40,977 nt of DNA from Streptomyces sp. AV19. Its GTDB lineage: Bacteria > Actinomycetota > Actinomycetes > Streptomycetales > Streptomycetaceae. The DNA lies in contig NZ_JAEAMR010000010.1 of NCBI RefSeq assembly GCF_015999245.1, positions 656,836 to 697,812 on the forward strand. Reading direction: 5' to 3'. The number at the start of each line of letters is the position of its first letter. The first letter of the stretch is position 1. The notes beneath the pieces are model-generated. The model had not been told where the DNA came from and did not search any database. It saw only the letters and a list, made by a program, of their open reading frames with translations. The translations under genes and the position numbers were made by a program. This document shows positions 6,868-14,354 of this stretch, in pieces.

Positions 6868-6903
6868 ACAAGGCCGGTCCGTCAACAGACGGACCGGCCT
6901 TGT
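6868..6903. terminator. Terminator hairpin between tRNA-Val copy 2 and the convergent exonuclease gene
   Basis: A perfect 16-pair stem (6868-6883 with 6888-6903) closes a loop of AACA. The stem begins ACAAGGCCGG. It sits 5 bases after the tRNA and 17 bases before the exonuclease stop codon, so it can serve both strands. There is no strong U-tract on either side. Confidence 0.75.
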
Positions 6904-6920
6904 GTGTTGCCCCGGGACGC

Positions 6921-7646
6921 TCAGGCCGCCGACGTCAGTTCCGTGCGCAACGGCCACGCCGGGTCGCACACCTCCTCCGAACCGTTGCGCGCGAACCATG
7001 CCTGCAGGCCGCGGGCCTGCGCCGCGTGCCACACCGCCTGCCGCGCGTGCAGCTCCGCCGCGCTCAACCGCTCCAGACGCACCGCGAACCGCTGGCCTAT
7101 CGCCCGCACCACCGCCATCGACGCCTCCGCGTCCGCCGCGGCGTCATGGGCGCCCGCCAGCTCCACCCCGTAGTGCGCGCACAGATCCGCCAGCGTCCGC
7201 CGGCCCTTGCGGTACCGGTCCAGGTGCTTGTCCAGCACCCACGGGTCCAGCACGCACAGCGACGACGTGCCCAGGTACGACGCGAGCGACGACGCCCGGT
7301 GCCGGCGCAACTCCCGGTCCAGCAGAGTCAGGTCGAACGGCGCGTTCATCACCACCAGCGGGACGCCCGCCGCGGACTGCTCCGCCAGCGCCCGGCCCAC
7401 CTCCTCCAGCACGGGCGCGGGCCAGCGCCCGTACCGTTGGAGGTGAGTATCGGTCAGGCCGTGTATCGCCGTCGCCCCCTCAGGCACCGGCACCCCCGGA
7501 TTGACCAGCCAACGGGTGGTCACCGGCGAGGCCCCCGCCTGTGACTGCACCACGAGGGCCGCGGATACGATCCGGTCGCGCTCGACATCGACCCCCGTGG
7601 TCTCCGTGTCGAACGCCGCGAGCGGCCCCTCGAACCAGCACGGCAT
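6921..7646 (-). CDS. DnaQ-like (DEDDh) 3'-5' exonuclease
   Basis: A 241-residue exonuclease. Motif Exo I is FDTETTG (catalytic D13 and E15), Exo II is in VVMNAPFDLTLLD and Exo III is in AHDAAADA (the DEDDh histidine and aspartate). The core resembles the epsilon subunit of DNA polymerase III. A ~60-residue C-terminal extension follows (KERLSAAELHARQAVWHAAQ-like region, then WFARNGSEE), whose role I cannot assign. It could be a repair or RNA-processing exonuclease; the replication proofreader is not implied. ATG 7646 has GAGGAG about 7 bases upstream. It is transcribed divergently from the DUF4365 operon. Confidence 0.85.
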   Translation of the reverse strand: MPCWFEGPLAAFDTETTGVDVERDRIVSAALVVQSQAGASPVTTRWLVNPGVPVPEGATAIHGLTDTHLQRYGRWPAPVLEEVGRALAEQSAAGVPLVVMNAPFDLTLLDRELRRHRASSLASYLGTSSLCVLDPWVLDKHLDRYRKGRRTLADLCAHYGVELAGAHDAAADAEASMAVVRAIGQRFAVRLERLSAAELHARQAVWHAAQARGLQAWFARNGSEEVCDPAWPLRTELTSAA

Positions 7647-7704
7647 GTCACAACTCCTCGCGCTTGCGCGGAAAATGGCGTGATTCCCCTCCCTCCGTCG
7701 AGTG

Positions 7705-7731
7705 ATACCCCCTCCTCACACGGCCCGAACC
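7705..7731 (-). promoter_or_regulatory. Tentative SigmaB/SigmaH-like promoter of the exonuclease gene
   Basis: On the minus strand GGTT (7731-7728), a 17-base spacer and GGGTAT (7710-7705) resemble the stress-sigma consensus (GNNT, 14-16 bases, GGGTA), though the spacer is one base long. The predicted start lies about 50 bases before ATG 7646. Confidence 0.3.
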
Positions 7732-7812
7732 GCCCTTGTTTGCGAAGGAGTTCAGGCGGAGACAACACCGATGTAGGGACCAACCGACGCGCCCCCGGAA
7801 GGTGTTTCGGAC

Positions 7813-8391
7813 ATGCCGTCGCTCGCGCAGCCCGAACCGGCCGCCCCGGTCGGCGAGCTGCCCGCAGGACCCCCGTCCCGACGCGGTGCCCTCGCCGTCA
7901 CCGCCTGCATGGAGACCCTCCAGATCGGCTACCTCCACGCCGTCGCCGCGGCCGCCGGCTGCTCGCTGGCCCAGCCCTTCCCCGACCACGGCATCGACTG
8001 GCACGTCAGCCACAGCGCCCCCGGCCACACCGCCGACGACGAGGTCACCATCAAGGTGCAGCTCAAATGCACCTATCAACTCGGGCCCCGCCCCACCGGA
8101 ACGACCTTCCCCTTCACCCTCGACAACGACCACCTGGCCAAACTCGCCCGCACCCCCGTCTCGGTGCACAAGATCCTCGTCGTGATGCTCGCTCCCCGGA
8201 CCCGGGCCGACTGGCTGCGCGCCGGCCACGACCGGCTGGAGGTGCGGCACTGCTGCTACTGGGCCAACCTCGCCGGACACCCCGTGACCGGCCGGCGCAG
8301 AACCACCGTACGGATCCCCACCTCGCACGTCTTCGACGACCACGCCCTCTGCGAGATCATGACCCGCGTCGGGGCGGGAGGGAGACCCTGA
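7813..8391 (+). CDS. DUF4365 domain protein with PD-(D/E)xK nuclease-like signature
   Basis: A 192-residue protein matching the DUF4365 pattern. A helix at residues 26-48 contains E34, GIDWHV follows with D62, and later comes VQLKCT with Q83-x-K85. This E...D...QxK arrangement is the catalytic layout of PD-(D/E)xK nucleases (here a QxK variant). Assignment to that superfamily is inference from motifs. The C-terminal half has an unusual WLRAGHDRLEVRHCCYWANLAGHP segment. GGAAGG lies 10 bases before the ATG. The stop overlaps the next start (TGATG), so the two proteins are probably made in stoichiometric amounts. In mobile DNA, DUF4365 proteins are often linked to defence, but this copy sits in core chromosome. 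Confidence 0.7.
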   Translation: MPSLAQPEPAAPVGELPAGPPSRRGALAVTACMETLQIGYLHAVAAAAGCSLAQPFPDHGIDWHVSHSAPGHTADDEVTIKVQLKCTYQLGPRPTGTTFPFTLDNDHLAKLARTPVSVHKILVVMLAPRTRADWLRAGHDRLEVRHCCYWANLAGHPVTGRRRTTVRIPTSHVFDDHALCEIMTRVGAGGRP

Positions 8392-9533
8392 TGCGACCGC
8401 AGGCCGACACCCCCGACCCCGCGGTCCTCGGTGCGCTGCTCACCCGCCACGGCTGGCGGCGGCGCGGCGGGGCGACCGGCCGCTACGGCCGCTGGACACC
8501 CCCGGACGCCGCCGGCACCAGCCTCCTCGTACCCGAGAGCGCCGCCTTCCCCGACAGCGCCGACCTCCTCGCCGAGGCCCTCACCGCCCTCGAACGCAGC
8601 GCCGCCCCCTCCGCCCGCCACGTCCTCATCGCCCTGCGCACCCCCAGCGACGAGATCCACTGGCACCGGCGCATCCCCGAACCCGGCCCGCCCGCCGCCG
8701 TCTGGGCCGCCCAGGAACGGCTGCGCTCCGGCGCCCGCGCCCTGCTGCTCACCGGCGCCCTCGCCGCCCGCGCGACCGCCGGCTATCACGGCGCCCGGCA
8801 CCGCCGCCCCGCCGAGGCCGCCCTCGCCGGACTCCTGGTCGGCCCCCAGCCCGGCGCCCGCGACCTGACCGTCTTCGCCCCCGTGGGCCCCGACGACCCG
8901 TACGGCCGCCCGGCCGTCGGCGCGCTGCTCAGGGCACTGCACGCGGCCCGGGACGCCACCGACCACGAACGCGCCACCGGCCGGCCCGAGGCGTTCGCCG
9001 CGGCCGTGGAGGCGGGCGTGTGCCGCGAGCTCACCGAGGCCCTCGTCGCCCTCGTCGGCGGCTCCGAGGGGATCCGCGTCCACGTGGAGTGGGCCCCGGC
9101 CGCCGGTCCGCCGCCCGGGTTCGGGGCACGGCCGGAACCCGTCGAGTTCTCCCCGGGCGACCTCCCCGTCCTGCGCGAGGCGGGCGCCCGCTACCTGCGC
9201 GACGAGCCGCCACTGCCCGTACGCCTCACCGGAACCGTTGTCCACCTGTGGCGCGACGCCCCCGGCGGCTCCGGAACGGTGCAGCTCAAGGTCGTCGACG
9301 GGGCGGACGTGACGGAAGTGCGCGCCGAGGTCGACGAGGACGACTACCGGATCGCCTGCCATGCCCACCTCATGGGCCTGCCCGTGCGGATCGGCGGACG
9401 GCTGGAGAGCAGGGGCGGCTTCCGCAGGCTCACCGGGGCTGGGGGCGTCCTGCCCGTGCGCGTGGACGAGTCCGAGCGCGAGCGGCTGCTCAAGTCCCTC
9501 GACGTCTTCGGCGACCGGGACGATCACGGATAA
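8391..9533 (+). CDS. Unrecognised protein with possible C-terminal OB-fold, partner of DUF4365 protein
   Basis: A 380-residue protein I do not recognise. Residues ~1-130 look like a short alpha/beta domain (RHGWRRRGGATGRYGRWTPP, later SARHVLIALRTPSDEIHW). Residues ~160-260 are helical (GALLRALHAARDATDHERATG). Residues ~285-360 form a run of beta strands starting PVRLTGTVVHLW and continuing to GLPVRIGGRLES, which resembles an OB-fold; this is a reading of the strand pattern, not a match. It has no signal peptide or membrane helix. ATG 8391 shares one base with the upstream stop, and GGGAGGGAG precedes it. Translational coupling suggests that it works with the nuclease-like DUF4365 protein, perhaps as the nucleic-acid-binding half. 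Confidence 0.65.
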   Translation: MRPQADTPDPAVLGALLTRHGWRRRGGATGRYGRWTPPDAAGTSLLVPESAAFPDSADLLAEALTALERSAAPSARHVLIALRTPSDEIHWHRRIPEPGPPAAVWAAQERLRSGARALLLTGALAARATAGYHGARHRRPAEAALAGLLVGPQPGARDLTVFAPVGPDDPYGRPAVGALLRALHAARDATDHERATGRPEAFAAAVEAGVCRELTEALVALVGGSEGIRVHVEWAPAAGPPPGFGARPEPVEFSPGDLPVLREAGARYLRDEPPLPVRLTGTVVHLWRDAPGGSGTVQLKVVDGADVTEVRAEVDEDDYRIACHAHLMGLPVRIGGRLESRGGFRRLTGAGGVLPVRVDESERERLLKSLDVFGDRDDHG

Positions 9534-9562
9534 CTGTTTCGCGACCAGGGTGCGCGGCTCGG

Positions 9563-9568
9563 TACGAT
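9563..9568 (+). promoter_or_regulatory. Possible -10 element for thrS
   Basis: TACGAT lies 48 bases before the thrS GTG in the 83-base gap after the preceding operon. No clear -35 is present. There is no T-box-like leader in this short gap. Confidence 0.3.
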
Positions 9569-9616
9569 TCAGACGCGCAGCGTCCGCTGCAGCGTCCCCT
9601 GAGTCAGGAGAGTCCG

Positions 9617-11596
9617 GTGTCAGACGTCCGTGTGATCATCCAACGCGATTCCGAGCGGGAAGAGCGCGTGGTGACGACGGGCACTACGGCGGCGGACCTC
9701 TTCGTCGGCGAGCGCACCATCGTCGCCGCGCGCGTCGCCGGCCAGCTGAAGGACCTCGCCTACGAGCTCGCCGACGGCGACGAGGTCGAGCCCGTCGAGG
9801 TCGCTTCCAAGGACGGCCTCGACATCCTGCGCCACTCCACCGCGCACGTCATGGCCCAGGCCGTGCAGGAGCTCTTCCCCGAGGCCAAGCTGGGCATCGG
9901 CCCGCCGGTCAAGGACGGCTTCTACTACGACTTCGACGTCGAGAAGCCGTTCACGCCCGAGGATCTCAAGCTCATCGAGAAGCGGATGCAGGAGATCATC
10001 AAGCGGGGTCAGCGCTTCTCCCGCCGCGCGGTCACCGACGAGGCGGCCCGCGAGGAGCTCGCCGACGAGCCGTACAAGCTGGAGCTGATCGGCCTCAAGG
10101 GCTCGGCGGCCCAGGAAGAGGGCGCGAGCGTCGAGGTGGGCGCCGGCGAGCTCACCATCTACGACAACATCGACGCCAAGACCGGCGAGCTGTGCTGGAA
10201 GGATCTCTGCCGGGGGCCGCACCTGCCGACGACCCGGGTGATCCCGGCGTTCAAGCTCATGCGCAACGCGGGCGCGTACTGGCGCGGCAGCGAGAAGAAC
10301 CCGATGCTCCAGCGCATCTACGGCACCGCCTGGCCCACCAAGGACGAGCTCAAGGCGTACCTCGAGTTCCTGGCCGAGGCCGAGCGCCGCGACCACCGCA
10401 AGCTCGGCGCCGAGCTGGACCTCTTCTCCTTCCCGGACGAGCTGGGCCCGGGCCTCGCGGTCTTCCACCCCCGGGGCGGTGTGATCCGCAAGGAGATGGA
10501 GACCTACTCGCGTCGCAAGCACGAGCAGAGCGGCTATGAGTTCGTCAACACCCCGCACATCACGAAGGAACACCTCTTCGAGACGTCCGGGCACCTCCCG
10601 CACTACGGCGAGGCGATGTTCCCGCCCATCGAGTTCGACGGGCAGAACTACCGCCTGAAGGCCATGAACTGCCCGATGCACAACTTGATCTTCAAGTCGC
10701 GCGGGCGGTCGTACCGTGAACTGCCGCTGCGTTTGTTCGAGTTCGGCACGGTCTACCGCTACGAGAAGTCCGGCGTCGTCCACGGCCTGACCCGCTCCCG
10801 TGGCTTCACCCAGGACGACTCGCACATCTACTGCACCAAGGAGCAGATGCCGGAGGAGCTCGACACGCTCCTCACCTTCGTGCTCGACCTGCTGCGCGAC
10901 TACGGCCTGACCGAGTTCGAGCTGGAGCTCTCGACCCGCGACCCCGAGTCCGACAAGTTCATCGGTTCGGACGAGGCGTGGGAGGAAGCCACCGAGGCGC
11001 TGCGCCAGGCGGCCGAGAAGCAGGGCCTTCCGCTGGTACCGGACCCGGGCGGCGCCGCGTTCTACGGCCCGAAGATCTCGGTGCAGGCGCGCGACGCGAT
11101 CGGCCGGTCCTGGCAGATGTCGACCTTGCAGGTCGATTTCAACCAGCCCGCGCGTTTCGGTCTGGAGTACACGGCGGCGGACGGCTCGCGCCAGCAGCCG
11201 GTCATGATCCACCGGGCGCTGTTCGGCTCGATCGAGCGGTTCTTCGGCGTGCTGCTGGAGCACTACGCGGGTGCGTTCCCGGCGTGGCTGGCCCCGGTGC
11301 AGGCGGTCGGCATCCCGATCGGTGACGGGCATGTCGAGTACCTGGAGGAGTTCGCGGCCGAGGCTCGCGAGAAGGGCCTGCGCGTCGAGGTGGACTCGTC
11401 CTCGGACCGTATGCAGAAGAAAATCCGCAACCATCAGAAGGCCAAGGTCCCGTTCATGATCATCGTCGGTGACGACGACATGAACGCGGGCACGGTGTCG
11501 TTCCGCTACCGCGACGGTTCGCAGAAGAACGGAATCCCGCGTGACGAGGCCATTGCCGAGCTCGTTGACGCGGTAGAGCGTCGCATTCAGGTGTGA
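9617..11596 (+). CDS. thrS: Threonyl-tRNA synthetase
   Basis: A 659-residue class II synthetase that charges tRNA-Thr. Domain order: TGS domain (~1-65), editing domain with HSTAHVMAQAVQELFP carrying the HxxxH metal site (~75-230), and catalytic core (~250-540). The core shows motif 1 (VFHPRGGVIRKEMETY), the zinc cysteine in MNCPMHN, motif 2 (LFEFGTVYRYEKSGVVHGLTR) and motif 3 (IHRALFGSIERFFGVLLEH). The anticodon-binding domain follows (WLAPVQAVGIPIG to the end). All expected parts are present at full length. The GTG start is 6 bases after CAGGAG and gives the usual N-terminus. The neighbouring HIT gene and the PI-mannoside genes further downstream recall the thrS-HIT-pgsA-patA-pimA order of mycobacteria, here split by an insertion of four genes. 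Confidence 0.97.
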   Translation: MSDVRVIIQRDSEREERVVTTGTTAADLFVGERTIVAARVAGQLKDLAYELADGDEVEPVEVASKDGLDILRHSTAHVMAQAVQELFPEAKLGIGPPVKDGFYYDFDVEKPFTPEDLKLIEKRMQEIIKRGQRFSRRAVTDEAAREELADEPYKLELIGLKGSAAQEEGASVEVGAGELTIYDNIDAKTGELCWKDLCRGPHLPTTRVIPAFKLMRNAGAYWRGSEKNPMLQRIYGTAWPTKDELKAYLEFLAEAERRDHRKLGAELDLFSFPDELGPGLAVFHPRGGVIRKEMETYSRRKHEQSGYEFVNTPHITKEHLFETSGHLPHYGEAMFPPIEFDGQNYRLKAMNCPMHNLIFKSRGRSYRELPLRLFEFGTVYRYEKSGVVHGLTRSRGFTQDDSHIYCTKEQMPEELDTLLTFVLDLLRDYGLTEFELELSTRDPESDKFIGSDEAWEEATEALRQAAEKQGLPLVPDPGGAAFYGPKISVQARDAIGRSWQMSTLQVDFNQPARFGLEYTAADGSRQQPVMIHRALFGSIERFFGVLLEHYAGAFPAWLAPVQAVGIPIGDGHVEYLEEFAAEAREKGLRVEVDSSSDRMQKKIRNHQKAKVPFMIIVGDDDMNAGTVSFRYRDGSQKNGIPRDEAIAELVDAVERRIQV

Positions 11597-11678
11597 CGTG
11601 GTCCCCGTAAGCGGGGGTGCGCCGAAGATGCTCCAACGCACCTACGGCACCGCATAATGGTCCCCGCACTGGCGGGGT

Positions 11679-11708
11679 CGAGGGGCGGCCCACCAGGGCC
11701 GCCCCTCG
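11679..11708 (+). terminator. Hairpin terminator after thrS
   Basis: A perfect 13-pair stem (11679-11691 with 11696-11708) closes a loop of ACCA, starting CGAGGGGCGGCCC. Two weaker hairpins sharing the start TGGTCCCCG precede it (around 11600-11617 and 11657-11677). There is no U-tract, as is common in Streptomyces. Confidence 0.6.
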
Positions 11709-11740
11709 TCGCGTCCCCGCCACGGAATATGCTGCTCACC

Positions 11741-12292
11741 ATGACGAGTGAGCCGGAGCAGCAGATCGGAGTAGGGTCCCCGGACGCCTTCCAGCGACTG
11801 TGGACGCCCCACCGGATGGCCTACATCCAGGGGGAGAACAAGCCCAGCGGCCCGGGTGTCGGTGACGGCTGCCCGTTCTGCTCCATTCCGGAGAAGTCGG
11901 ACGAGGACGGGTTGATCATCGCCCGGGGCGAGAGCGTCTACGCCGTACTCAATCTGTACCCGTACAACGGTGGACACTGCATGATCGTCCCGTTCCGCCA
12001 CGTCGCCGACTACACCCAGCTCGACGTCGCCGAGACCGCCGAGCTGGCCGACTTCACCAAGCGGGCCATGACCGCCCTCCGTGTCGCCTCCGGGGCGCAC
12101 GGATTCAACGTGGGCATGAACCAAGGCGCGGAGGCCGGAGCGGGTATTGCCGCCCACCTGCACCAGCATGTCGTGCCCCGCTGGGGTGGCGACACGAACT
12201 TCATGCCCGTCATCGGCCACACCAAGGTTCTGCCCCAACTCCTCGCCGACACCCGGAAGATGCTCGCCGACGTCTGGCCCGAGGGCGCGTGA
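11741..12292 (+). CDS. HIT-family hydrolase, Ap4A phosphorylase-like
   Basis: A 183-residue histidine-triad protein. The signature is HLHQHVV (H-x-H-x-H) near residue 140, preceded by the FNVGMNQGAEAGAGIAAH strand that binds the nucleotide phosphates. The CPFCSIP segment at ~45-51 is typical of the actinobacterial branch that includes the M. tuberculosis Rv2613c Ap4A phosphorylase. Expected role: phosphorolysis or hydrolysis of diadenosine tetraphosphate. Because Ap4A is a by-product of aminoacyl-tRNA synthetases, the position next to thrS is suggestive. ATG 11741 is preferred over ATG 11729: the AT-rich AATATG at 11727 could be a -10 element giving leaderless mRNA. Confidence 0.85.
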   Translation: MTSEPEQQIGVGSPDAFQRLWTPHRMAYIQGENKPSGPGVGDGCPFCSIPEKSDEDGLIIARGESVYAVLNLYPYNGGHCMIVPFRHVADYTQLDVAETAELADFTKRAMTALRVASGAHGFNVGMNQGAEAGAGIAAHLHQHVVPRWGGDTNFMPVIGHTKVLPQLLADTRKMLADVWPEGA

Positions 12293-12342
12293 CACGCGCA
12301 CTGCGAAATTAGGGAAATCACCTCTAAATCGGATAAATCGGG

Positions 12343-12348
12343 TCTAAT
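12343..12348 (+). promoter_or_regulatory. -10 element of a probable leaderless promoter for the deacetylase-like gene
   Basis: TCTAAT ends 6 bases before GTG 12355 and lies in an unusually AT-rich stretch (12306-12348). No ribosome binding site precedes the GTG, so transcription probably starts on it. Confidence 0.45.
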
Positions 12349-12354
12349 GGTGCG

Positions 12355-13158
12355 GTGACCTTCGTTCACCGCCGTACCGTGCTGCGCGCAGCCGCGAGCG
12401 GTGTCCTCGCCACAGTGGCGGGGGCACCGCTCGTCGGCTGTGATGACGAGCGGCCGTCCGCCTCGGCCGCGCCGTCCTCGGGGAAGCCGTCGGCGAGGGC
12501 GTCGGTCCGGCCCGTGCCCGTCGGGCGCGTTCCCGCACTGCCCCCGCTGCCCGCCGGGCTGCCGGCGCAGATCGAGTACGGGCCGCGGGTCCGCAAGGCG
12601 GTGGCGCTCACCTTCCACGGGCGCGGGGACGCCCGGACGGCGACCGGGTGTCTGGCGGAGGCGGAGCGGGCGGGGGCGCGGGTGACCGTGCTGGCGGTGG
12701 GGGACTGGCTGGACGCCCAGCCGCAGCTGGCGCGCCGGGTGCTGGACGGCGGGCACGAGCTGGGCAACCACACCATGCGGCACCTCAACATCTGCGCGAT
12801 GGACGCGAAGGCCGCGTACGCGGAGATTACCCAGTGCGCGGACCGGCTGCGCAGGCTGACCGGCGGGGTGGGGCGCTGGTTCCGTCCGTCGAAGGCGCGG
12901 CTGGCCACGGAGCAGGTGGTGCGGCTGGCGCGCAGGGCGGGGTATCCGCATGTCCTGTCGTACGACGTGGACTCCCTCGACTTCACCGATCCGGGCGCGG
13001 CGGTGGTGCGGCGCACCGTGTTGAACGGGGTGCGGCCGGGTTCGGTGGTGAGTCTGCACTTCGGGCACGCGGGCACGGTGGCCGCGCTGCCCGCGATCCT
13101 CGACGGCCTGCACCGCCGCGGTCTGCGTGCGGTGACGACTTCGGAGCTGCTGACCTGA
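12355..13158 (+). CDS. Polysaccharide-deacetylase-like (NodB homology) lipoprotein
   Basis: A 267-residue exported protein. It has a basic N-terminus, a hydrophobic stretch (~9-24) and the lipobox LVGC with C29 as the acylated cysteine. A disordered Ser/Ala/Pro linker (~33-66) follows, then a NodB-type domain. The zinc histidines of the family are visible as H139 and H143 (GNHTMRH), and VGRWFRPSKAR resembles the family's third motif. The canonical TFDDG, which supplies the catalytic and metal-binding aspartates, is replaced by TFHGRGD (H88 and D92). Activity on peptidoglycan or another glycan is therefore uncertain. The stop codon overlaps the next ATG (TGATG), indicating coupled production with the propeller lipoprotein. 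It is anchored on the outer face of the membrane. Confidence 0.75.
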   Translation: MTFVHRRTVLRAAASGVLATVAGAPLVGCDDERPSASAAPSSGKPSARASVRPVPVGRVPALPPLPAGLPAQIEYGPRVRKAVALTFHGRGDARTATGCLAEAERAGARVTVLAVGDWLDAQPQLARRVLDGGHELGNHTMRHLNICAMDAKAAYAEITQCADRLRRLTGGVGRWFRPSKARLATEQVVRLARRAGYPHVLSYDVDSLDFTDPGAAVVRRTVLNGVRPGSVVSLHFGHAGTVAALPAILDGLHRRGLRAVTTSELLT

Positions 13159-14345
13159 TGACTCGGTTCCCGTACAGACGATTCCGCCGCATCGCGTTGC
13201 TGGCCGCCGGTTGTGTGCTGCTGGCGGTGTCCGGCTGCGGTGGCGGCGATGGTGACGAGGCGGCTGGGCCGCAGGCGCAGAAGCAGCGGCAGGGCGCGGC
13301 CCGCGGTGTGCCGCGGGGGCTGCCGGGGATGCCGCCGCTGCTGGATCCGAACGACGTGTACGCGGCCGACCGGCCGAACGTGCTGTCGCCGGTGGTGAAG
13401 GACTTTCCGTCGCGGGTGTACGTGCCGAACACGGAGTCCGACACGGTGAGCGTGATCGATCCGAAGACGTACAAGGTCATCGAGACGATCCCGGTGGGGT
13501 CGCAGCCGCAGCACGTGGTGCCGTCGTGGGACCTGAAGACGCTGTGGGTGAACAACGACCGGGGGCACACGCTGACGCCGATCGATCCGGCCACGGGGAA
13601 GGCGGGGAAGACGGTGCCGGTGCACGATCCGTACAACCTCTACTTCACCCCGGACGGCAAGTACGCGGTGGTGATGGCGTCGATGGACCGGGAGTTGGTC
13701 TTCCGGGACGCGCACACGATGGCGCGGAAGAAGACGGTGCCGGTGAGTTGTCTGGGGGTCAATCACGCGGACTTCTCGCCGGACGGGCGGTACTTCATCG
13801 TCTCCTGTGAGTTCTCGGGGGAGTTGCTCAAGGTGGACACGGCGCGGATGAAGGTGATCGGTCAGCAGAAGCTGCCGTTCGACGGGGCGATGCCGCAGGA
13901 CGTGAAGATCGCGTCGGATGGGAAGACGTGGTACGTCGCGGACATGATGGCCGACGGGCTGTGGGTGCTGAACGGGGACAAGTTCACCGAGCCGTGGCTG
14001 ATGCCGACGGGCAAGGGGGCGCACGGGCTGTACGTGAGCCGGGATTCGAAGTCGATGTACATCTCGAATCGGGGCGAGGGATCGATTTCGGTGCTGGATC
14101 TGGCGAGCCGGAAGCTGGTGCACAAGTGGGAGCTGCCGGAGGGCGGCAGTCCGGACATGGGGGGTGTGTCGGCGGACGGCAAGGTGCTGTGGCTGTCGGG
14201 GCGTTACAACAGCGAGGTGTACGCGATCGACACGACGGACGGGCATCAGATCGCGAAGATCCCCGTGGGTGCGGGGCCGCACGGGCTGGCCGTGTATCCG
14301 CAGCCGGGGCGGTACTCGCTCGGCCACACGGGGATCTTCCGGTAG
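13158..14345 (+). CDS. YncE-like beta-propeller lipoprotein
   Basis: A 395-residue secreted lipoprotein. The signal peptide spans residues 1-26, with basic RRFRR, a hydrophobic core and lipobox LAVSGC with C27. After a linker, residues ~75-395 contain repeated propeller blades of the form VYVPNTESDTVSVIDPKTYK / IPVGSQPQHVV, NLYFTPDGKYAVV, MYISNRGEGSISVLDL and WLSGRYNSEVYAIDT. This is the YVTN/YncE repeat pattern, usually seven blades. Such propellers bind ligands or proteins at the cell surface; no catalytic residues can be assigned. It is translationally coupled to the deacetylase-like lipoprotein, so the pair may act on the same envelope polymer, though that is inference. Confidence 0.8.
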   Translation: MTRFPYRRFRRIALLAAGCVLLAVSGCGGGDGDEAAGPQAQKQRQGAARGVPRGLPGMPPLLDPNDVYAADRPNVLSPVVKDFPSRVYVPNTESDTVSVIDPKTYKVIETIPVGSQPQHVVPSWDLKTLWVNNDRGHTLTPIDPATGKAGKTVPVHDPYNLYFTPDGKYAVVMASMDRELVFRDAHTMARKKTVPVSCLGVNHADFSPDGRYFIVSCEFSGELLKVDTARMKVIGQQKLPFDGAMPQDVKIASDGKTWYVADMMADGLWVLNGDKFTEPWLMPTGKGAHGLYVSRDSKSMYISNRGEGSISVLDLASRKLVHKWELPEGGSPDMGGVSADGKVLWLSGRYNSEVYAIDTTDGHQIAKIPVGAGPHGLAVYPQPGRYSLGHTGIFR

Positions 14346-14354
14346 GCGGGCCGG

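Noticed and set aside
9534..9616. T-box riboswitch before thrS
   Set aside because: The gap is only 83 bases and shows no specifier stem or T-box sequence. Actinobacterial T-boxes are mainly on ileS.
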